47,496 nucleotides of DNA from Polyangiaceae bacterium. GTDB taxonomy: Bacteria; Myxococcota_A; Polyangia; Polyangiales; Polyangiaceae. The notes under the pieces were generated by a model that saw only the letters and a program-made list of their open reading frames with translations, did no database searches and had not been told where the DNA came from. Of this stretch, positions 45,186-47,496 are shown in pieces. The stretch spans positions 1 through 47,496 of the forward strand of contig JABFXY010000070.1 of the NCBI GenBank assembly GCA_013361525.1. The letters run 5' to 3'. The position numbers and the translations under genes were made by a program. Positions within the stretch are counted from its first letter, which is position 1. The number at the start of each line of letters is the position of its first letter.

Positions 45186-46163
45186 ATGACTGTTGTTGTC
45201 ACGGGTGCCTCCGGGCACGTCGGTGCCGCGCTCGTGCGCGCGCTGCTCGCGCGTGGTGAGCAAGTACGGGCCGTCGTTCGCAGCGACGTCCGCGCGATCG
45301 AAGGGCTCGACGTCGAACGCAAGCGGCTCGACGTCACCGACGCGGACGCGGTCTCCGAGGCCATTCGCGGCGCGCGCGTCGTCTACCACGCGGCCGCGCG
45401 GCTGACACTCGAGGCCGAGCACGACCCGCTCGCCGACGAAGTGAACGTCGCCGGCACGCGCAACGTGCTCGCGGCGTGCAGGCGCCACGGCGTCGAGCGG
45501 CTCGTCCACTTCAGCACCGTGCATGCGCTCGGTCGAGAGGGCGGCGCGCTCATCGATGAAGGCGCCGGGTTGCCGTACGAGCGATCGAAGGCGGCCGCCG
45601 AGCGCGACGTCGTCGCCGCGGCAAAGAGCGATCTCGACGCCGTCATCGTCAGCCCGTGTGCGGTCATCGGACCGTATGACCACAAACCTTCGTACATGGG
45701 GCGCGTGCTCCTCATGCTCGCGCGGGGCCTCTTGCCCGCGGTCGTTCACGGCGGTCAGTCGTGGGTCGACGTTCGCGACATCGCGAGCTCGGCCATCGCC
45801 GCCGCCGAACGTGGCCGCCGAGGCGAGCGGTACATCCTGTCGGGGCATTGGATGCCGATGCTCGACTTCACGCGCGCCGCGGCGAAGGCCGCGCGGGTCA
45901 TGCCGCCGCTCTTCGCCGTGCCGACGAAGGTCGCGAAGACCTTCGCGCCGCTCGCCGAGCGCGCCGCGCGCGTGCTCAAACAAGAGCCGCTGTTCTCGCG
46001 CGCCTCGTTCGATGCGATAGACCCCGCACCCCGCGACTTCGGTGACCTCGCCGCGCGGGATCTCGGTCACGCTCCGCGTCCGGTCTCGAGCACGCTCGAA
46101 GACACGTTCGCCTGGTTCCAAGAGCGGGGGATGATGTCGGCTCGCCGGAGGTTCTTTTCATGA
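45186..46163 (+). CDS. NAD-dependent epimerase/dehydratase (extended SDR)
   Basis: A 325-residue extended short-chain dehydrogenase. The Rossmann motif is TGASGHVGAALV (residues 5-16), DVTDADAV follows the second strand, and the catalytic YxxxK is YERSK with the upstream serine/threonine in HFSTVHAL. The sequence resembles the 3-beta-hydroxysteroid dehydrogenase/isomerase-like and dihydroflavonol-reductase-like branch rather than sugar epimerases; the substrate is not clear. The ATG at 45186 begins directly before the first strand. The stop overlaps the start of the second SDR (ATGA). Confidence 0.87.
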   Translation: MTVVVTGASGHVGAALVRALLARGEQVRAVVRSDVRAIEGLDVERKRLDVTDADAVSEAIRGARVVYHAAARLTLEAEHDPLADEVNVAGTRNVLAACRRHGVERLVHFSTVHALGREGGALIDEGAGLPYERSKAAAERDVVAAAKSDLDAVIVSPCAVIGPYDHKPSYMGRVLLMLARGLLPAVVHGGQSWVDVRDIASSAIAAAERGRRGERYILSGHWMPMLDFTRAAAKAARVMPPLFAVPTKVAKTFAPLAERAARVLKQEPLFSRASFDAIDPAPRDFGDLAARDLGHAPRPVSSTLEDTFAWFQERGMMSARRRFFS

Positions 46164-47164
46164 AGCGCATGGTCGTCACGGGCTCGAGCGGTTTCGTCGG
46201 CAGCCACCTCACGAGGGGCCTCGCGGAACGCGGTGACGAGGTCATCGCGCTCGACGTCGCGGCGCCGCGCAAGCCCTTCGAGTCGGAGCGCGTCCGCACC
46301 ATGCAGGGCGACCTGCGCGACCTCGACACCCTCAAGCGCGCCGTCGAAGGCGCGGACACCGTGTTCCACGTCGCCTCCCGCGTGCAGACGCGCGGCCACG
46401 GCGCCGACGAGGTCTTCGCCATCAACGTCGGCGGCACCCGCAAGCTCATCGAAGCGTGCAAAGCCGCGAACGTCCCTCGCTTCGTCTACGTCTCCAGCGC
46501 CAGCGTCGTCTACGACGGCAAAGACATCGAGCGCGGCGACGAACGCTTGCCGTATCCCTCGCATTTTCACGCGCCCTACGCCGAGACCAAGGCCATCGCG
46601 GAGAAGGAAGTCCTCGAGGAGAACGCCAAGGGCGCCCTCGCCACTTGCTCCATCCGCCCCCACGTCGTCTTCGGCCCCGGCGACATGCGCTTCTTCCCCG
46701 CGATTCTCGCGCGCGCCAAAACCGGCCGCCTCAAGGCCTACGTCGGCGACGCGAGCAAGCTCAGCGACTTCACCTACATCGACAACCTCGTCCACGGCCT
46801 CATGCTCGCGGCCGACAAGCTCGAGGTGAAAGGTCCGCTCGGCGGCCAGGCGTACTTCGTCACCAACGGCGAGCCGGTTCCCTTCTGGGACTTCATCGGC
46901 CGCGTCCTCGACGGCCTCGGCTACGCGCGCCCCAAGTTCCGCGTCCCGTACCCCATCGCCTACGGCGCCGCCGCCGTTCGCGAAACCATCGACGCCCTCA
47001 CCGGCGCCACGCCGACCGAAGATCGCTTCTCGCGCTTCACGATCCGCTACCTCACCACGCACCACTACTTCGACCACGGCAAAGCGACGCGTGACTTCGG
47101 CTACGCCAAGCAGGTGAGCATCGACGAGGGGATCGCGCGGACGTTGGCGACGTTGAAGAATTGA
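46160..47164 (+). CDS. NAD-dependent epimerase/dehydratase (extended SDR), second copy
   Basis: A 334-residue extended SDR, probably an NAD(P)-dependent 3-beta-hydroxysteroid dehydrogenase-like or sterol-carboxylate dehydrogenase-like enzyme. Motifs: TGSSGFVGSHL, DLRDLDTLKRAVEG, YVSSASVVYDG with the catalytic serine, YAETK (YxxxK), and RPHVVFGPGD. The C-terminal phrases NGEPVPFWDFIGRVLDGLGY and RFTIRYLTTHHYFD are typical of the OleD/3-beta-HSD branch. It is coupled to the first SDR by an ATGA overlap, so the two may act on successive or related substrates, though neither substrate is known. Confidence 0.88.
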   Translation: MKRMVVTGSSGFVGSHLTRGLAERGDEVIALDVAAPRKPFESERVRTMQGDLRDLDTLKRAVEGADTVFHVASRVQTRGHGADEVFAINVGGTRKLIEACKAANVPRFVYVSSASVVYDGKDIERGDERLPYPSHFHAPYAETKAIAEKEVLEENAKGALATCSIRPHVVFGPGDMRFFPAILARAKTGRLKAYVGDASKLSDFTYIDNLVHGLMLAADKLEVKGPLGGQAYFVTNGEPVPFWDFIGRVLDGLGYARPKFRVPYPIAYGAAAVRETIDALTGATPTEDRFSRFTIRYLTTHHYFDHGKATRDFGYAKQVSIDEGIARTLATLKN

Positions 47165-47496
47165 GGAGTGCCGCCTGCGCGATGTTGATGCGCGGGCGGT
47201 GCCACAAGCCGACTCCGCTCGTCGCCGCGCGAGTCATCGCGGCAAGGTGGCGCCATAACGGGGCCTGCGATCGGCGCAGTGCGACTTATGGCGATCGCGC
47301 CCGCCATAACCGCGGCTCTGTGGGTCAGAAGCGGCGTCGAGGCGGTGGCACCTGACGTAATCGATGTTGTTTCCGTCGGAGCGTGAGTTGCGGCGGCGGT
47401 TCGTGCCGGAACTGCGGCTCCGACCCTCGGAGAGCGAGTTGCGACGGTAAAGGACTGTCGTAACGGTGGCTCCGGCGGCCAGAGCCCGCGTTGTGG
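47165..47496. other. terminal region without a clear gene
   Basis: 332 bases after the SDR pair. I see CGCCATAA / TTATGGCG motifs near 47251-47315 in both orientations, which could form a hairpin, and two related segments near 47386-47480 sharing GAGTTGCGRCGG and GGCTCCG. A 26-codon frame (GTG 47383 to TAA 47461) reads as Cys/Gly-rich but has poor start signals. The window ends before any further gene can be judged. Confidence 0.4.

Overview
The window is high-GC, densely packed bacterial DNA and looks like a piece of a myxobacterial (Polyangia-type) chromosome. The grounds are the eukaryote-like Ser/Thr kinase fused to an ATPase and TPR tail, the many lipoproteins with Gly/Ser-rich linkers and cysteine-rich bodies, an FHA-GAF sigma-54 activator, the type VI secretion gene and the overall base composition. 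I see no rRNA, tRNA, CRISPR array or insertion sequence. This lineage call is an inference from gene style, not from a marker gene.

Layout. (1) 100-8496, minus strand: a complete Wsp-type chemosensory operon in the Pseudomonas order wspA-B-C-D-E-F-R, with overlapping or nearly touching genes, ending in a REC-GGDEF diguanylate cyclase. (2) 8651-10794: gpsA coupled to a Pro/Gly-rich exported protein. (3) 11061-16060: a 1,296-residue Ser/Thr kinase-ATPase-TPR protein whose stop overlaps the start of a Rieske oxygenase. (4) 16165-21154: five secreted or lipid-anchored Cys/Gly-rich proteins on both strands. (5) 21187-25302, minus strand: riboflavin genes ribE, ribBA and ribH, then nusB and an unknown gene. 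The RibA half of RibBA has lost its zinc ligands. (6) 25475-28329: a PilZ protein and an RNase E/G with a roughly 345-residue acidic/basic insertion inside its S1 domain. (7) 28813-34780: two small unknown proteins, mutS2 and a sigma-54 activator. (8) 34997-36718: an acyl-CoA carboxylase carboxyltransferase preceded by a 40-residue, very basic mini-protein. (9) 36875-40533, plus strand: a lipoprotein, alanine racemase, a VWA lipoprotein and a coupled GNAT acetyltransferase. (10) 40547-44334, minus strand: a short TssM/IcmF with an unknown upstream partner. (11) 44427-47164, plus strand: a metallophosphoesterase and two coupled extended SDRs. The last 330 bases hold no convincing gene.

How the parts relate. 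The Wsp array should turn a membrane signal into cyclic-di-GMP. The PilZ protein at 25475, which keeps both c-di-GMP-binding motifs, is a possible reader of that signal, though nothing in the sequence ties the two together. Gene coupling by 4-base ATGA or GTGA overlaps is very common here and decides several starts.

The least explained material is the set of intergenic inverted repeats (10865, 23251, 25333, 34859), the paired hairpins upstream of the RNase gene, the basic mini-protein, the degenerate RibA domain, the altered WspF receiver and the isolated short TssM.
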